A stretch of 64,000 nucleotides of DNA from the NCBI GenBank assembly GCA_005405945.1, contig BJHW01000001.1:5270001-5334000 (forward strand), written 5' to 3'. Shown here in pieces: positions 53,431 to 62,507 of the stretch. Within the stretch, counting starts at the first letter, position 1. The number at the start of each line of letters is the position of its first letter. Position numbers and translations under genes: made by a program. A model generated the notes under the pieces. The model did not search any database and was not told the origin of the DNA. It worked only from the letters and a program-made list of their open reading frames with translations. The DNA is from Streptomyces violaceusniger. GTDB lineage: Bacteria; Actinomycetota; Actinomycetes; Streptomycetales; Streptomycetaceae.

Positions 53431-55452
53431 TCAGGCCCCCTTCCTGTCGCGGCGCGAGGTCGGCTGGGTGACCCGGTCCAGCATCAGCCCCAGGCAGACG
53501 ATGGCCGCTCCGGCGACCAGGCCGGTGGCCAGATCGCCCTGGGCCAGGCCGAACACCACGTCGTAGCCGAGCGCGCCCGAGCCGACCAGACCGCCGATGA
53601 TCACCACGGCGAGCACCAGCACCACGCCCTGGTTGACGGCGAGCAGCAGCGCCGGGCGGGCCAGCGGGAGCTGGACCTGGCGCAGTTGCTGCCCCTGGGT
53701 GGCGCCGAGCGAACGCGCCGACTCCAGCGCCGCCGGATCCACGTTCCGCAGCCCCTGGGTGGTGATGCGGATGACGGCGGGCAGCGCGTAGACGATGGCC
53801 GCGGCCGCCGCCGGGGCGCGGCCGACGCCGAACAGCGCGACCACCGGGATCAGATACACGAACTGCGGCATGGTCTGGCACACGTCCAGCACCGGCCGCA
53901 GCAGCCGCTCCAGCCGGGTGGACCGCGCGGCCGCGATGCCGATCGCGAAGCCGAGCACCAGCGTGACGAAGACGGCCGCCAGCACCTGGGAGAGGGTGTC
54001 CATGGACGGCTCCCACACCCCGAGCACACCGATCGCGGCCATGGCGGCGGTGGCGGTCAGGGCGGTGGCCCAGGTGCCGATCAGCCAGGCCAGCGTCGCG
54101 ACGATCAGCAGCACCGCGTACCACGGCAGGCCCTGGAGCCCCTCGCGCAGCGGGTCCAGGATCCACTTGACGTAGTCCGAGGCCCAGTCGGCGGTGCCGC
54201 CGACGACCGGCACCCCCGTGTAGAGGTGGTCGACCATCCAGTCCTTGAACTGGTTGACGGGCTCCTCGATGGGGACGGTCCAGCCGGTCGGCCAGGCCTG
54301 GGACCCGGCCAGCCGCCCGACGAGGGTCACCACCACGGTGATCACCCCGACGCCCGCCCAGGCGGGCCAGCCGCGCAGCAGCCGGGGCCCGCCCTCGGCC
54401 GGGGGCTCGCCGAGGCGTTCGCCCGCCGACGCCGTGGTGCGGTCCATCACGACGGCGAGCAGCACGATCGGGAGGCCGGCGGCCAGCGCCTTGCCGACGT
54501 CCACGCTGGACAGCGCCTGGTAGACGCGGTCACCGAGACCGCCGCCGCCGATCACGGAGGCGATGACGGCCATGGACAGCGCCATCATGATCGCCTGGTT
54601 GACGCCCAGCAGCAGCTCCTTGCGGGCCAGCGGCAGCCGGGCCGACAGCAGCCGCTGCCGCCAGGTGGCGCCGAGCGAGGTCACCGCCTCCAGCACCCCG
54701 GCGTCCGCGCCGCGCAGGCCGAGGGCGGTGAGCCGGGCCATCGGCGGCGCCGCGTAGATCACGGTGGCCAGCACCGCGCCCGGTACGCCGATGCCGAAGA
54801 TCAGCACGACGGGCAGCAGATAGGCGAACGCGGGCAGCACCTGCATGGTGTCCAGAATCGGGCGCAGCGCCCGGAACGCCCGTTCCGACAGCCCGCCCGC
54901 CAGGCCCAGCAGCCCGCCGATGACGACGGACGCGGTGACGGCGACGGCCATCAGCGCGAGCGTCTGCATCGTGGGCACCCACATGCCCAGCAGCCCGCAC
55001 ACGGCGAAGGACACCAGGGTCGTCACCGCGACCCGCACCCCGGCGACCCGCCAGGCCACCAGGGTCGATGCGGCGGTCACCCCGGCCCAGCCGAGGGTGA
55101 GCAGGACGACGTAGACGGCGCGCACGCAGATGATGACCGCGTTGCTGATGTGGCCGAAGAAGTAGAGGAAGATCCAGTGGCTGTCGCGGTTGTCGATGAT
55201 CCAGTCGCTGGCCTTGCCGAGCGGCTCGGAGACATCGACGGTCAGCGCGTCCGGCCAGCTGCCGCTCGCCCACTTGGCGTGCGCGAGGGGCACGAGCACG
55301 GCGGCGATCACCACGAGCACCGCCAGCTTGCGCGCGGCGTGGCTGCGCACGACCGCGCTCAGCGGGGACGGGCGCGTCTCGTCCGCCGCCGTCCCGGTGG
55401 CCGCCGCTTCGGTGGCGGGGTCGGTGGAGGGGCGGGTGGCGGTGGCGCTCAT
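53431..55452 (-). CDS. Glycine betaine ABC transporter, fused double permease
   Basis: 673 residues, about twice the usual length. Two homologous permease domains each carry the EAA loop: RGADAGVLEAVTSLGATWRQ and LRNVDPAALESARSLGATQG, about 300 residues apart. Each is preceded by GIAAARSTRLERLLRPVLDV-like or GLAGGLSERAFRALRPILDT-like helices. One polypeptide can therefore supply both halves of the channel. Two short loops with WPTGWTVPIEEPVNQFKDW-type sequence lie between the domains. Confidence 0.92.
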   Translation of the reverse strand: MSATATRPSTDPATEAAATGTAADETRPSPLSAVVRSHAARKLAVLVVIAAVLVPLAHAKWASGSWPDALTVDVSEPLGKASDWIIDNRDSHWIFLYFFGHISNAVIICVRAVYVVLLTLGWAGVTAASTLVAWRVAGVRVAVTTLVSFAVCGLLGMWVPTMQTLALMAVAVTASVVIGGLLGLAGGLSERAFRALRPILDTMQVLPAFAYLLPVVLIFGIGVPGAVLATVIYAAPPMARLTALGLRGADAGVLEAVTSLGATWRQRLLSARLPLARKELLLGVNQAIMMALSMAVIASVIGGGGLGDRVYQALSSVDVGKALAAGLPIVLLAVVMDRTTASAGERLGEPPAEGGPRLLRGWPAWAGVGVITVVVTLVGRLAGSQAWPTGWTVPIEEPVNQFKDWMVDHLYTGVPVVGGTADWASDYVKWILDPLREGLQGLPWYAVLLIVATLAWLIGTWATALTATAAMAAIGVLGVWEPSMDTLSQVLAAVFVTLVLGFAIGIAAARSTRLERLLRPVLDVCQTMPQFVYLIPVVALFGVGRAPAAAAAIVYALPAVIRITTQGLRNVDPAALESARSLGATQGQQLRQVQLPLARPALLLAVNQGVVLVLAVVIIGGLVGSGALGYDVVFGLAQGDLATGLVAGAAIVCLGLMLDRVTQPTSRRDRKGA

Positions 55453-55497
55453 ACGCGCCCCCGGTGCGGCCTGGCGGGGCGAGGGTCGAGGGGAGGC

Positions 55498-56598
55498 TCA
55501 TGCCGCGGCCACCTCCTTGCCGTCCAGACCCGCGACGACGCTCAGCAGACAGGCGTGGTCGACGACGCCCAGGCAGCGGCCGCCGTCCACGACGCGCGCG
55601 GGGCCGCCGGTGCGGGCCACGGCCTCGATCGCGTCGGCGACCGTGGTGCCCGGGGCCAGCGCGGGCCCACCGTCCTGCTCGTCGGACGTCGCGGGGCGCA
55701 TCGCGCGGCGCACGGTCAGCACCTGCTCCCGCGGCACGTCGCGGACGAAGTCCCGTACGTAGTCGTCCGCCGGGGAGCCGACGATCTCCTCCGGGGTGCC
55801 CAGCTGCACGATCCCGCCGTCGCGCATCAGCATGATGCGGTCACCGAGCCGCAGCGCCTCGCTGAGGTCATGGGTGATGAACACCATCGTCCGGCCCTCC
55901 TCGTGGTGCAGCCGGATGACCTCCTCCTGCATATCGCGGCGGATCAGCGGGTCGAGCGCGCTGAACGGCTCGTCGAAGAGCAGCACCTCGGGGTCGACGG
56001 CGAGCGCCCGGGCCAGGCCCACCCGCTGCTGCTGACCGCCGGAGAGCTGGCCGGGGCGGCGGCGCTCGAGGCCGGTGAGGCCGACCTTCTCCACCACCTC
56101 GGCGGCCTTGGCCCGGCGCTCGGCCTTGCCCACGCCCTGGATCTCCAGCCCGTAGGCGACGTTGTCCAGGACGGAGCGGTGCGGCAGCAGCCCGAAGTGC
56201 TGGAAGACCATGGCGGCGCGGTGCCGGCGCAGATCGCGCAGCCGGGCCTTGTCCATGGCCAGGACGTCCTCGCCGTCGATCTTCAGGGTCCCGGAGGTGG
56301 GCTCTATCAGCCGGGTGAGGCAGCGGACGAGGGTGGACTTGCCGGAGCCGGACAGCCCCATGACCACGAACACCTCGCCCGGCTGGACGTCGAAGGAGAC
56401 CTCGCGGACGGCGGCCGTACAGCCGGTGCGGGCACGCAGCTCACCGGCGGGCAGCTTCGCCTCGGCGGACCCGGGGATCCGGTCGGCCTTGGGGCCGAAG
56501 ACCTTCCACAGGTCGCGGACCGAGAACACCGGGGTGCCCTCGCCGCTCTCGGGGATCTTGGGGGTGTCGGGCGTCTCGGGGACCAGGGTCGCGGCCAT
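55498..56598 (-). CDS. Glycine betaine/proline ABC transporter ATP-binding protein
   Basis: 366 residues from ATG 56598, overlapping the oxidoreductase stop; GTG 56601 is possible. Walker A is VMGLSGSGKSTLVRC, Q-loop MVFQHFGLLPHR, signature LSGGQQQRVGLARAL, Walker B VLLFDEPFSALDPL, and switch FITHDLSEAL. A C-terminal CBS-like segment (about 285-360) could sense ionic strength as in OpuA/ProV. Its operon partners are the fused permease and the binding protein. Confidence 0.93.
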   Translation of the reverse strand: MAATLVPETPDTPKIPESGEGTPVFSVRDLWKVFGPKADRIPGSAEAKLPAGELRARTGCTAAVREVSFDVQPGEVFVVMGLSGSGKSTLVRCLTRLIEPTSGTLKIDGEDVLAMDKARLRDLRRHRAAMVFQHFGLLPHRSVLDNVAYGLEIQGVGKAERRAKAAEVVEKVGLTGLERRRPGQLSGGQQQRVGLARALAVDPEVLLFDEPFSALDPLIRRDMQEEVIRLHHEEGRTMVFITHDLSEALRLGDRIMLMRDGGIVQLGTPEEIVGSPADDYVRDFVRDVPREQVLTVRRAMRPATSDEQDGGPALAPGTTVADAIEAVARTGGPARVVDGGRCLGVVDHACLLSVVAGLDGKEVAAA

Positions 56599-58184
56599 CA
56601 CGCCTCACCTCCCGGCGCCAGCGTGGCAGCTCGGTCATCGGGCCGGTGCCGTTCCCGATCGCGCTCCTCGAACAACAGCTCAGCGCACTTCTCGCCCACC
56701 ATCAGGACTCCGATCATCGGGTTCACGGCCGGCATCGTCGGGAAGACGGACGCGTCGGCGATACGGACGCCGCTCAGGCCCCGGATCCGCAGATCGGGGC
56801 CGACCACGGCGAGTTCGTCCGACGTGGCACCCATACGACAGGTGCCCGCCGGGTGGTACACGGTGTGCGCGACCTTGCGGGCGTACTCGCTGATCTCCTC
56901 GTCAGAGGTGATCTCCGGGCCCGGGCACACCTCGCGCTTGAGCCAGCTCGCCAGCGGTTCGGTCTTGGCGATCTCACGCGCGACCCGGATGCCGTCGACC
57001 AGCGTGCGGCCGTCGTAGTCCTCCTCGTCCGTGAAGTACCGGAAGTCGAGGGCGGGCTTGACGGACGGGTCGGCGCTGGTGAGGTAGAGCCGGCCGCGGC
57101 TGCGCGGCTTGGGGATGTTGGGGGTCATCGACACGCCGTGCTCGGGCTTTTCGTAGCCCAGCCGCTCCGGATTGTCGGTGAACGGGATCTGGTAGAAGTG
57201 GAACATCAGGTCCGGGCCCCGGGATTCGGGGTCGCGCCGGATGAACAGCCCCGCGTCGGAGTCCATCGCGGAGTTGTCCGGGATCGGACCGTCCGTCTCC
57301 CACACGATGACCGACTCGGGGTGGTCGAGCAGGTTCTCGCCGACGCCCGGCAGATCATGGACGGCGGGAATGCCCAGCGCCCCCAGATCGCCCTTGGGCC
57401 CGATGCCGGAGTGCATCAGCAGCCGCGGGGTGTCCACGGCGCCCGCGCAGACCAGGACCTCGGCCTCGGCCCGGACCAGGATCTCCTCGCCGTCCTTGGT
57501 GCGCACATGGACGCCGGTGACCCGGCCGGTGTCGTTCAGCTCCAACCGGTACGCCCAGGTCTCCAGCATCAAATGGAGGTTGGGGCGGTCCAGGAACGGG
57601 TGCAGATAGGCGACGGACGCCGAGGAGCGCTTGTTGTTCTCCGGGTGGTACGCGAGGTCGAAGAAGCCGACGCCCTCGTGGAACGGCTTCTTGTTGAACC
57701 CCTCGACCCGCGGCACCCCGGCGGCGGCCTGGGCGGCGTCGACGAAGTCCCGCGCGATCGCGTTCCGGTCCTTCTCGTCCACCGGGACGATGTTGTTGCG
57801 CAGCCGCTGGAAGTACGGGTCCATGGACTCCGCGTCCCAGCCCTCGGCGCCGGCCTCGGCCCACTCGTCCCAGTCACCGGGCAGCGGCTTGAAGGAGATC
57901 AGCGTGTTGTGCGAGGAGCACCCTCCGAGCACCCGCGCCCGGCTGTGCCGGATATGCGAATTTCCGCGTGGCTGCTCGGTGGTGGGGTAGTCGTAGTCCA
58001 AGTCGCCGCCGAGCAGGCCGAGCCAGCGGCGCAGGGTGAGCACATCGGGCCGGTCGACATCCGACGGTCCGCCCTCGATGACGGCGACACGGATGTCCGG
58101 GTCCTCGGTGAGCCGGGAAGCGATCACCGAGCCTGCGGTGCCGCCGCCGATCACGACGTAGTCGTATGCGACAGGTACGGACAT
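56598..58184 (-). CDS. betA: Choline dehydrogenase-like GMC oxidoreductase
   Basis: 528 residues. The FAD motif is YVVIGGGTAGSVIASRL at the N-terminus. GMC signatures are HSRARVLGGCSSHN and EVLVCAGAVDTPRLLMHSGIG. The active-site His is in VYHPAGTCRMG and the end is AVNPMIGVLMVGEKCAEL. The context (betaine aldehyde dehydrogenase upstream, betaine transporter downstream) makes choline to betaine aldehyde the best guess. Another alcohol cannot be excluded. Confidence 0.85.
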   Translation of the reverse strand: MSVPVAYDYVVIGGGTAGSVIASRLTEDPDIRVAVIEGGPSDVDRPDVLTLRRWLGLLGGDLDYDYPTTEQPRGNSHIRHSRARVLGGCSSHNTLISFKPLPGDWDEWAEAGAEGWDAESMDPYFQRLRNNIVPVDEKDRNAIARDFVDAAQAAAGVPRVEGFNKKPFHEGVGFFDLAYHPENNKRSSASVAYLHPFLDRPNLHLMLETWAYRLELNDTGRVTGVHVRTKDGEEILVRAEAEVLVCAGAVDTPRLLMHSGIGPKGDLGALGIPAVHDLPGVGENLLDHPESVIVWETDGPIPDNSAMDSDAGLFIRRDPESRGPDLMFHFYQIPFTDNPERLGYEKPEHGVSMTPNIPKPRSRGRLYLTSADPSVKPALDFRYFTDEEDYDGRTLVDGIRVAREIAKTEPLASWLKREVCPGPEITSDEEISEYARKVAHTVYHPAGTCRMGATSDELAVVGPDLRIRGLSGVRIADASVFPTMPAVNPMIGVLMVGEKCAELLFEERDRERHRPDDRAATLAPGGEA

Positions 58185-58393
58185 GTGGGGTTACTCCTCG
58201 CGGTCTTACCCAAACGGCTCGCGCCGGTGCGGGCCGGGGGCTGCTGCCGCCCCTGGGGTTGGGGGTGTTGCTGAGTGCCTTACGTGCCCACGGGCTTCTC
58301 GCCGCCGGTCGCCGCGATCGGGCGCGGCCGGGTCCGGGCCCCGAGGGACGAGTCCGGGCCCGGCCGTGCCCCGGGCGGGGCCGGCGGCGGGTG

Positions 58394-59896
58394 TCAGCCG
58401 GCGAACCAGCGCACCGGGCTCGGCCGCAGGTTCTCGTAGACGTGCTTGGTCTCGCGGTATTCGTCAAGGCCCGCGGGACCGAGCTCGCGCCCGACCCCGG
58501 ACTTGCCGAAACCGCCCCATTCGGCCTGCGGAAGGTAGGGGTGGTAGTCGTTGATCCACACGGTGCCGTGCCGCAGCCGGGCGGCGACGCGCCGCGCCCG
58601 CGCGGTGTCGGCGGACCAGACGGCGCCGGCCAGTCCGTACTCCGTGTCATTGGCGAGTGTGACGGCCTCGTCCTCGGTTTGGAAGGACTCGACCGTCAGA
58701 ATCGGCCCAAACGTTTCCTCCCGCACCACCCGCATCTCGCGATGGCACTGGTCGAGCACGGTCGGGAGGTAGAAGTAGCCGGTGGCCGGGCGGACCCCGT
58801 TGGGCTCCGGCTGCTTGCCGCCGCAGCGCAGCAGCGCGCCCTCCTCCAGGGCGGACGCCACATACGCCTCGGTCTTGTCCAGCTGCTGGGCCGAGACCAG
58901 CGGACCGCACTCCACACCGTCCTCGGTGCCGCGGCCCAGCTTGATCTTCTCTGCCCGGCGGGCGAGCTCGGCCACGAACCGCTCGCGCACCGACTCCTCG
59001 ATGATCAGCCGGGCGCCGGCCGAGCAGACCTGGCCGCTGTGGATGAAGGCGGCGTTCAGGGCCTGGTCGACGGCGGTGTCAAAGGCCTCGGCGGTGGCGC
59101 AGGCGTCGGCGAAGACCACATTGGGGTTCTTGCCGCCGAGCTCCAGCGCGACCTTCTTGACCGTCGGCGCGGCGGCCTGCGCGACCTTGGTGCCGCTGAT
59201 CAGGCCACCGGTGAAGGAGACCAGATCCACATCGGGGTGCTCGGACAGCCGGGCGCCCACGGGGTCGCCCGCACCGGTGACCACATTGGCCACCCCGGCC
59301 GGGAGCCCGGCCTCGACCAGCAGCTTCACCAGATGGACGGTGGACAGCGGGGTCACTTCGCTGGGCTTGATCACAAAGGTGTTCCCGGCGGCCAGCGCCG
59401 GAGCGATCTTCCAGCTGGCCTGGAGCAGCGGATAGTTCCAGGGGGTGATCATCGCGCAGACGCCGACCGGCTCATGGACCACGACGCTGTGCACATCGGG
59501 GGTGCCCGCGTCGACCACGCGCCCGGCCGACTCGCCCGCGACCAGGTCGGCGAAGTAGCGGAAGGCGTTGGTCACGTCGTCGACGTCGACCCGGCCCTCC
59601 TCCAGGGTCTTGCCGGTGTCACGGCTCTCGATGAGCGCGATCGCCTCGCGGTCGCGCTGGAGCAGCTCGGCGACGCGGCGCAGCAGCGCCGCCCGCTCGG
59701 CCACCGGCGTTCCGGGCCAGGGCCCCTGGTCGAAGGCGTGCCGCGCGGCCGCGATCGCCGCGTCGGTGTCCTCGACACCACCCTCCGCGACGACGGCGAG
59801 GGTCTTGGCGTCCGCGGGGTCGAGGACCTCCCGCTGCGCCCCGGATGCGGCTGCCTGCCACACCCCGTCCACATGAATGGTCTCGACTGCCGCCAC
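58394..59896 (-). CDS. betB: Betaine-aldehyde dehydrogenase (aldehyde dehydrogenase family)
   Basis: 500 residues from GTG 59896 behind GGAAGG. The catalytic Glu is in VALELGGKNPNVVF and the Cys in SGQVCSAGARLII. Other family blocks are ITPWNYPLLQASWKIAPALA and NDTEYGLAGAVWS with WINDYHPYLPQAEWGG. It oxidises betaine aldehyde to glycine betaine with NAD. It is the first gene of the leftward operon, about 210 bp ahead of the GMC oxidoreductase. Confidence 0.9.
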   Translation of the reverse strand: MAAVETIHVDGVWQAAASGAQREVLDPADAKTLAVVAEGGVEDTDAAIAAARHAFDQGPWPGTPVAERAALLRRVAELLQRDREAIALIESRDTGKTLEEGRVDVDDVTNAFRYFADLVAGESAGRVVDAGTPDVHSVVVHEPVGVCAMITPWNYPLLQASWKIAPALAAGNTFVIKPSEVTPLSTVHLVKLLVEAGLPAGVANVVTGAGDPVGARLSEHPDVDLVSFTGGLISGTKVAQAAAPTVKKVALELGGKNPNVVFADACATAEAFDTAVDQALNAAFIHSGQVCSAGARLIIEESVRERFVAELARRAEKIKLGRGTEDGVECGPLVSAQQLDKTEAYVASALEEGALLRCGGKQPEPNGVRPATGYFYLPTVLDQCHREMRVVREETFGPILTVESFQTEDEAVTLANDTEYGLAGAVWSADTARARRVAARLRHGTVWINDYHPYLPQAEWGGFGKSGVGRELGPAGLDEYRETKHVYENLRPSPVRWFAG

Positions 59897-60153
59897 GTGA
59901 TGTCTGCCTTCCGGTTTCCGCGTGCTGTGCCACTGGTCCAAGCCAGCAACATGGACCCCTAACCGGAAGGCGGGAACCTATGCGCGATTCGCAAGAGAAA
60001 GTGGGCCGGCTCACGTGATCCGAAGGGAGAACCGGCCTCTCGGCTCATAATCGGCCTCTGTGTCAAGAGACGGTGCGGTCAAGAAGTGGTTCGGGTCGAG
60101 AGGCGGGGGTGGTCGAAAGGCTGGGGGGCGAAAGGCTGGGGTGCGATCAGGAG
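59897..60153. other. Gap upstream of betB
   Basis: About 260 bp without a gene. The part next to betB (59950-60060) is less GC-rich and should hold the promoter of the betaine operon, but no clear -35/-10 pair was found. From 60100 on the sequence is purine-rich and grades into a tandem array. Confidence 0.4.
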
Positions 60154-60257
60154 GCGGCGCGGCCAGGACGCGGCGCGGTCACGACGCGGCGCGGTCACGA
60201 CGCGGCGCGGTCACGACGCGGCGCGGTCACGACGCGGCGCGGTCACGACGCGGCGCA
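60154..60257 (-). repeat. 16-bp tandem array containing a stop codon
   Basis: Six units of GCGGCGCGGTCACGAC (60154-60169 slightly diverged, then 60170-60249 exact) and a partial seventh. The stop codon of the leftward membrane-protein gene (60243-60245, TCA on plus) lies in the unit nearest the gene, and the last codons (GCC GCG TCG TGA) are the template of the unit. Because 16 is not a multiple of 3, TGA recurs in all three frames. Confidence 0.9.
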
Positions 60258-61061
60258 GTAGGCGGTCGGGCAGAAGGTGTCCACCGCCGTCTGGTGGACC
60301 TCCCGCTCCTCCACCCGGTCCCCGGCCCCGGAGGGGCCGATCACCAGCACCGCGTACATGGTGCCGCCGGGGGCGGCGAAGCGGCGGTCGAGTATCCGGC
60401 GGTGGCCGTCGCTCTTGGACTCATAGGTGTACTCCAGCTGGGCCGGGTCCATGGCGGCCGAGCCCAGCCGGGTGAGGGCGATCTGCTCGTAGTCGCGGTG
60501 GGTGGAGGCGATCCGCTCGGCCTCCTGGGCGGACTCGTACGGCGTCGACTCGGGGCCGTGGAGCTCAAAGATCTGGATCACGGTGCTGTCGTCGGGCGAG
60601 GTGTAGTAGACGCTGGGGCCCTCGGTCGTCCGCCGCCATCCGTCCGGGACCGCGAGGTGGTAACCGGCGGGGTCGGCCTGGGTGCTGTAGCCCCCGGGCG
60701 GGGCGGCACCCGTCAGGGAGGGTGAGGACGGGGTGCCGAACGGCGTCGCGACCGGGGACCCGGAGGGTGCCCCGGTCGGAAGGTCCGTGGGGAGATCGGT
60801 CGGGAGGTCGGTCGGCCCGCTGGTCTCGGGGCCGGGCGAGGGGTAGAGGTCGCTCGGCTGGGAGGCGTCCCCGCTCGGCGTGGCCGTGGGGCTCTCGCGG
60901 TCCCAGGGCAGTGGCCCCGCCTGATTCCGGGAGGTGCCATCGCCTCCGAAGGCCACCCATCCGGAGAACGCGATCCCCGCGACCAGGAAGATCGTCACCG
61001 CCAGCGCCCGTAGCACCCGCCTGGCGTCCTGCCCCGGCGCTCCCCCGTTGTGCATGCTCAT
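60243..61061 (-). CDS. Single-pass membrane protein, paralogue of its upstream neighbour
   Basis: 272 residues: a short cytoplasmic N-terminus, one helix (AVTIFLVAGIAFSGWVAF), a Pro/Thr/Ser/Asp-rich linker with PTDLPTDLPTDLPTG, and a C-terminal extracellular domain (about 130-272) starting DPAGYHLAVPDGWRRTTEGP and ending DTFCPTAYCAAS. This domain matches that of the next gene (DPEGFRLDVPKGW, RRILDR, FCPTGYC). Similar domains occur in extracellular parts of actinobacterial Ser/Thr kinases. The ligand is unknown. Confidence 0.78.
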   Translation of the reverse strand: MSMHNGGAPGQDARRVLRALAVTIFLVAGIAFSGWVAFGGDGTSRNQAGPLPWDRESPTATPSGDASQPSDLYPSPGPETSGPTDLPTDLPTDLPTGAPSGSPVATPFGTPSSPSLTGAAPPGGYSTQADPAGYHLAVPDGWRRTTEGPSVYYTSPDDSTVIQIFELHGPESTPYESAQEAERIASTHRDYEQIALTRLGSAAMDPAQLEYTYESKSDGHRRILDRRFAAPGGTMYAVLVIGPSGAGDRVEEREVHQTAVDTFCPTAYCAAS

Positions 61062-61190
61062 CTATGCCCCCGATGATGGATCTCTACTCCCATATGCGGA
61101 TAAGCCACGTCGACCCCCATCGATGTACCCGGTTCGAGGGCCGCCCCACCCCCTGTCACCGCACCGATACGTGTCCGTCGCCCGGTCGCC

Positions 61191-61270
61191 GGTCAGGTGG
61201 CCGGGCAGCCGGTCAGGTGGCCGGGCAGCCGGTCAGGTGGCCGGGCAGCCGGTCAGGTGGCCGGGCAGTA
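61191..61270 (-). repeat. 4 x 20-bp tandem array containing a stop codon
   Basis: GGTCAGGTGGCCGGGCAGCC at 61191-61210, 61211-61230 and 61231-61250, with the gene-side unit at 61251-61270 differing only in its last two bases. The stop codon of the leftward gene (61253-61255) is in the gene-side unit, and the unit corresponds to its last codons (TGC CCG GCC ACC TGA). Confidence 0.92.
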
Positions 61271-62047
61271 GCCCGTGGGGCAGAAGGACGCCAGCACGAT
61301 GCCCTGCCGCTCCCGCTGCTGCGGCCAGTCGTCGGCCGGGCCCGCGACCAGCACCGCGTACTGCACCCGGTCCGGGCCGGTGAAGGCCCGGTCGAGTATC
61401 CGGCGCGGGCCGTACTTGGCGCTGCGGTAGCCGTACTCCAGCTCCGCGTCCGCGTCATCGCCGGGGCCGAGCCGCTTGAGCCCATACCGCTTGTAGTCAG
61501 GGTTCTTCTTGAGCCCCGTCTCCGCCTGGCGCAGCGCCTCATACGGCGTGATGTCGGGCTCGGTCAGCGCGAAGACCTGGATCAGACTGCTCGCGTCGGA
61601 CGACTCGTAGAACACCCCGGTGTCGCGCTTGACCCGCTGCCAGCCCTTGGGCACATCCAGCCGGAACCCCTCCGGGTCGGTGGTGCGCACATAGTCCGCC
61701 GGCGGTCCCTGGGTGCTGTCCTCGGACACCGACGGCGGCGCCGAGGTCGGCTCCGGGTACGGCCCCGACGACACCGCCGAAGGCTGCCCGTCCGATGGCG
61801 ACCAGGACGAGGCCGAGGGCGAACCGCCGTCCGCCCGGGGCTTGTCGTCCCCGCCGCCCGACACCAGCTTCCAGGCGCCGATACCGATCCCGCCGACCAG
61901 CACGACGGCGAGCACCGCCAGCAGCACCGTGCCCAGATGCGGATTGGGTGGTCTTCGGCCCGGGGCCGGCGGCTCCGCGCCCACTCCCACCCAGCGCTGG
62001 GCCTCCTCGTCCCATCGACGGCCCCCCTCGCCGCCCGGGGTGCTCAT
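61253..62047 (-). CDS. Single-pass membrane protein with extracellular paralogous domain
   Basis: 264 residues from ATG 62047, preceded by GGGTGAG and starting 2 bp after the upstream stop codon. N-terminal MSTPGGEGGRRWDEEAQRWV resembles the proline-poor cytoplasmic leader of many Streptomyces sensor-like proteins. One helix (TVLLAVLAVVLVGGIGIGAW) and a Ser/Pro linker follow, then the domain DPEGFRLDVPKGWQRVKRDT to SFCPTGYCPAT. It is paralogous to the downstream gene, about 190 bp away. Confidence 0.8.
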   Translation of the reverse strand: MSTPGGEGGRRWDEEAQRWVGVGAEPPAPGRRPPNPHLGTVLLAVLAVVLVGGIGIGAWKLVSGGGDDKPRADGGSPSASSWSPSDGQPSAVSSGPYPEPTSAPPSVSEDSTQGPPADYVRTTDPEGFRLDVPKGWQRVKRDTGVFYESSDASSLIQVFALTEPDITPYEALRQAETGLKKNPDYKRYGLKRLGPGDDADAELEYGYRSAKYGPRRILDRAFTGPDRVQYAVLVAGPADDWPQQRERQGIVLASFCPTGYCPAT

Positions 62048-62048
62048 C

Positions 62049-62507
62049 TCACCCACCCAACAGCGCGCCGACCGCCTGTCCGACGGCGACGCCCGAGGCG
62101 AGCATGCCGACACTGGCGCTCGCGTCCTGCAACATCACCCGGATCCGGGCCAGTCGGCCGGCTCCGGCCCGGCCGGTGCGCTGGATCTCGTCCTCGGTCC
62201 GGTCCAACTCGTCGGAGAGCGCGCCGATCTCCGGGCTCGGGACCACCCGCCGCAGATCCTCGGCAAGCTGCCGAACGGCCTCCAGCAGCTCCTGATAGGC
62301 GGGGTCACAGGGGGCCGCCTCCCCCTGCCGTCCGTTCACGATGTGGTTGTGGTCGCCGAAGCCGATGGCGCTGCCCCGCACACTGCCGAACCGGATGTTC
62401 CCGAACGTGCTCCCGCCGCCCGCCGCCGGGGCCACGCCGCCACCGCTCGCGTCCGCCGCGTGGTCCGGGCCGCCGCCCATGTCGCTACCGTCCTGCGCGT
62501 CAGCCAT
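62049..62507 (-). CDS. Small protein with GFGDHN motif and helical domain (DUF5955-like)
   Basis: 152 residues from ATG 62507, overlapping the upstream stop codon; 62513 is an alternative. The N-terminal part is Gly/Ala-rich with RGSAIGFGDHNHIVNG. The rest is helical (YQELLEAVRQLAEDLRRV, ALSDELDRTEDEIQRTG) and ends hydrophobic (SVGMLASGVAVGQAVGALLG). The layout resembles DUF5955-type effector-associated proteins, a weak match by eye. The same GFGDHN motif occurs at the end of the preceding protein. Confidence 0.65.
   Translation of the reverse strand: MADAQDGSDMGGGPDHAADASGGGVAPAAGGGSTFGNIRFGSVRGSAIGFGDHNHIVNGRQGEAAPCDPAYQELLEAVRQLAEDLRRVVPSPEIGALSDELDRTEDEIQRTGRAGAGRLARIRVMLQDASASVGMLASGVAVGQAVGALLGG

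Noticed and set aside
60154..60249. Regular 16-bp repeats that could be mistaken for a CRISPR array
   Set aside because: The units are contiguous without spacers and too short, and no cas genes are present; they are a simple tandem repeat at a gene end.
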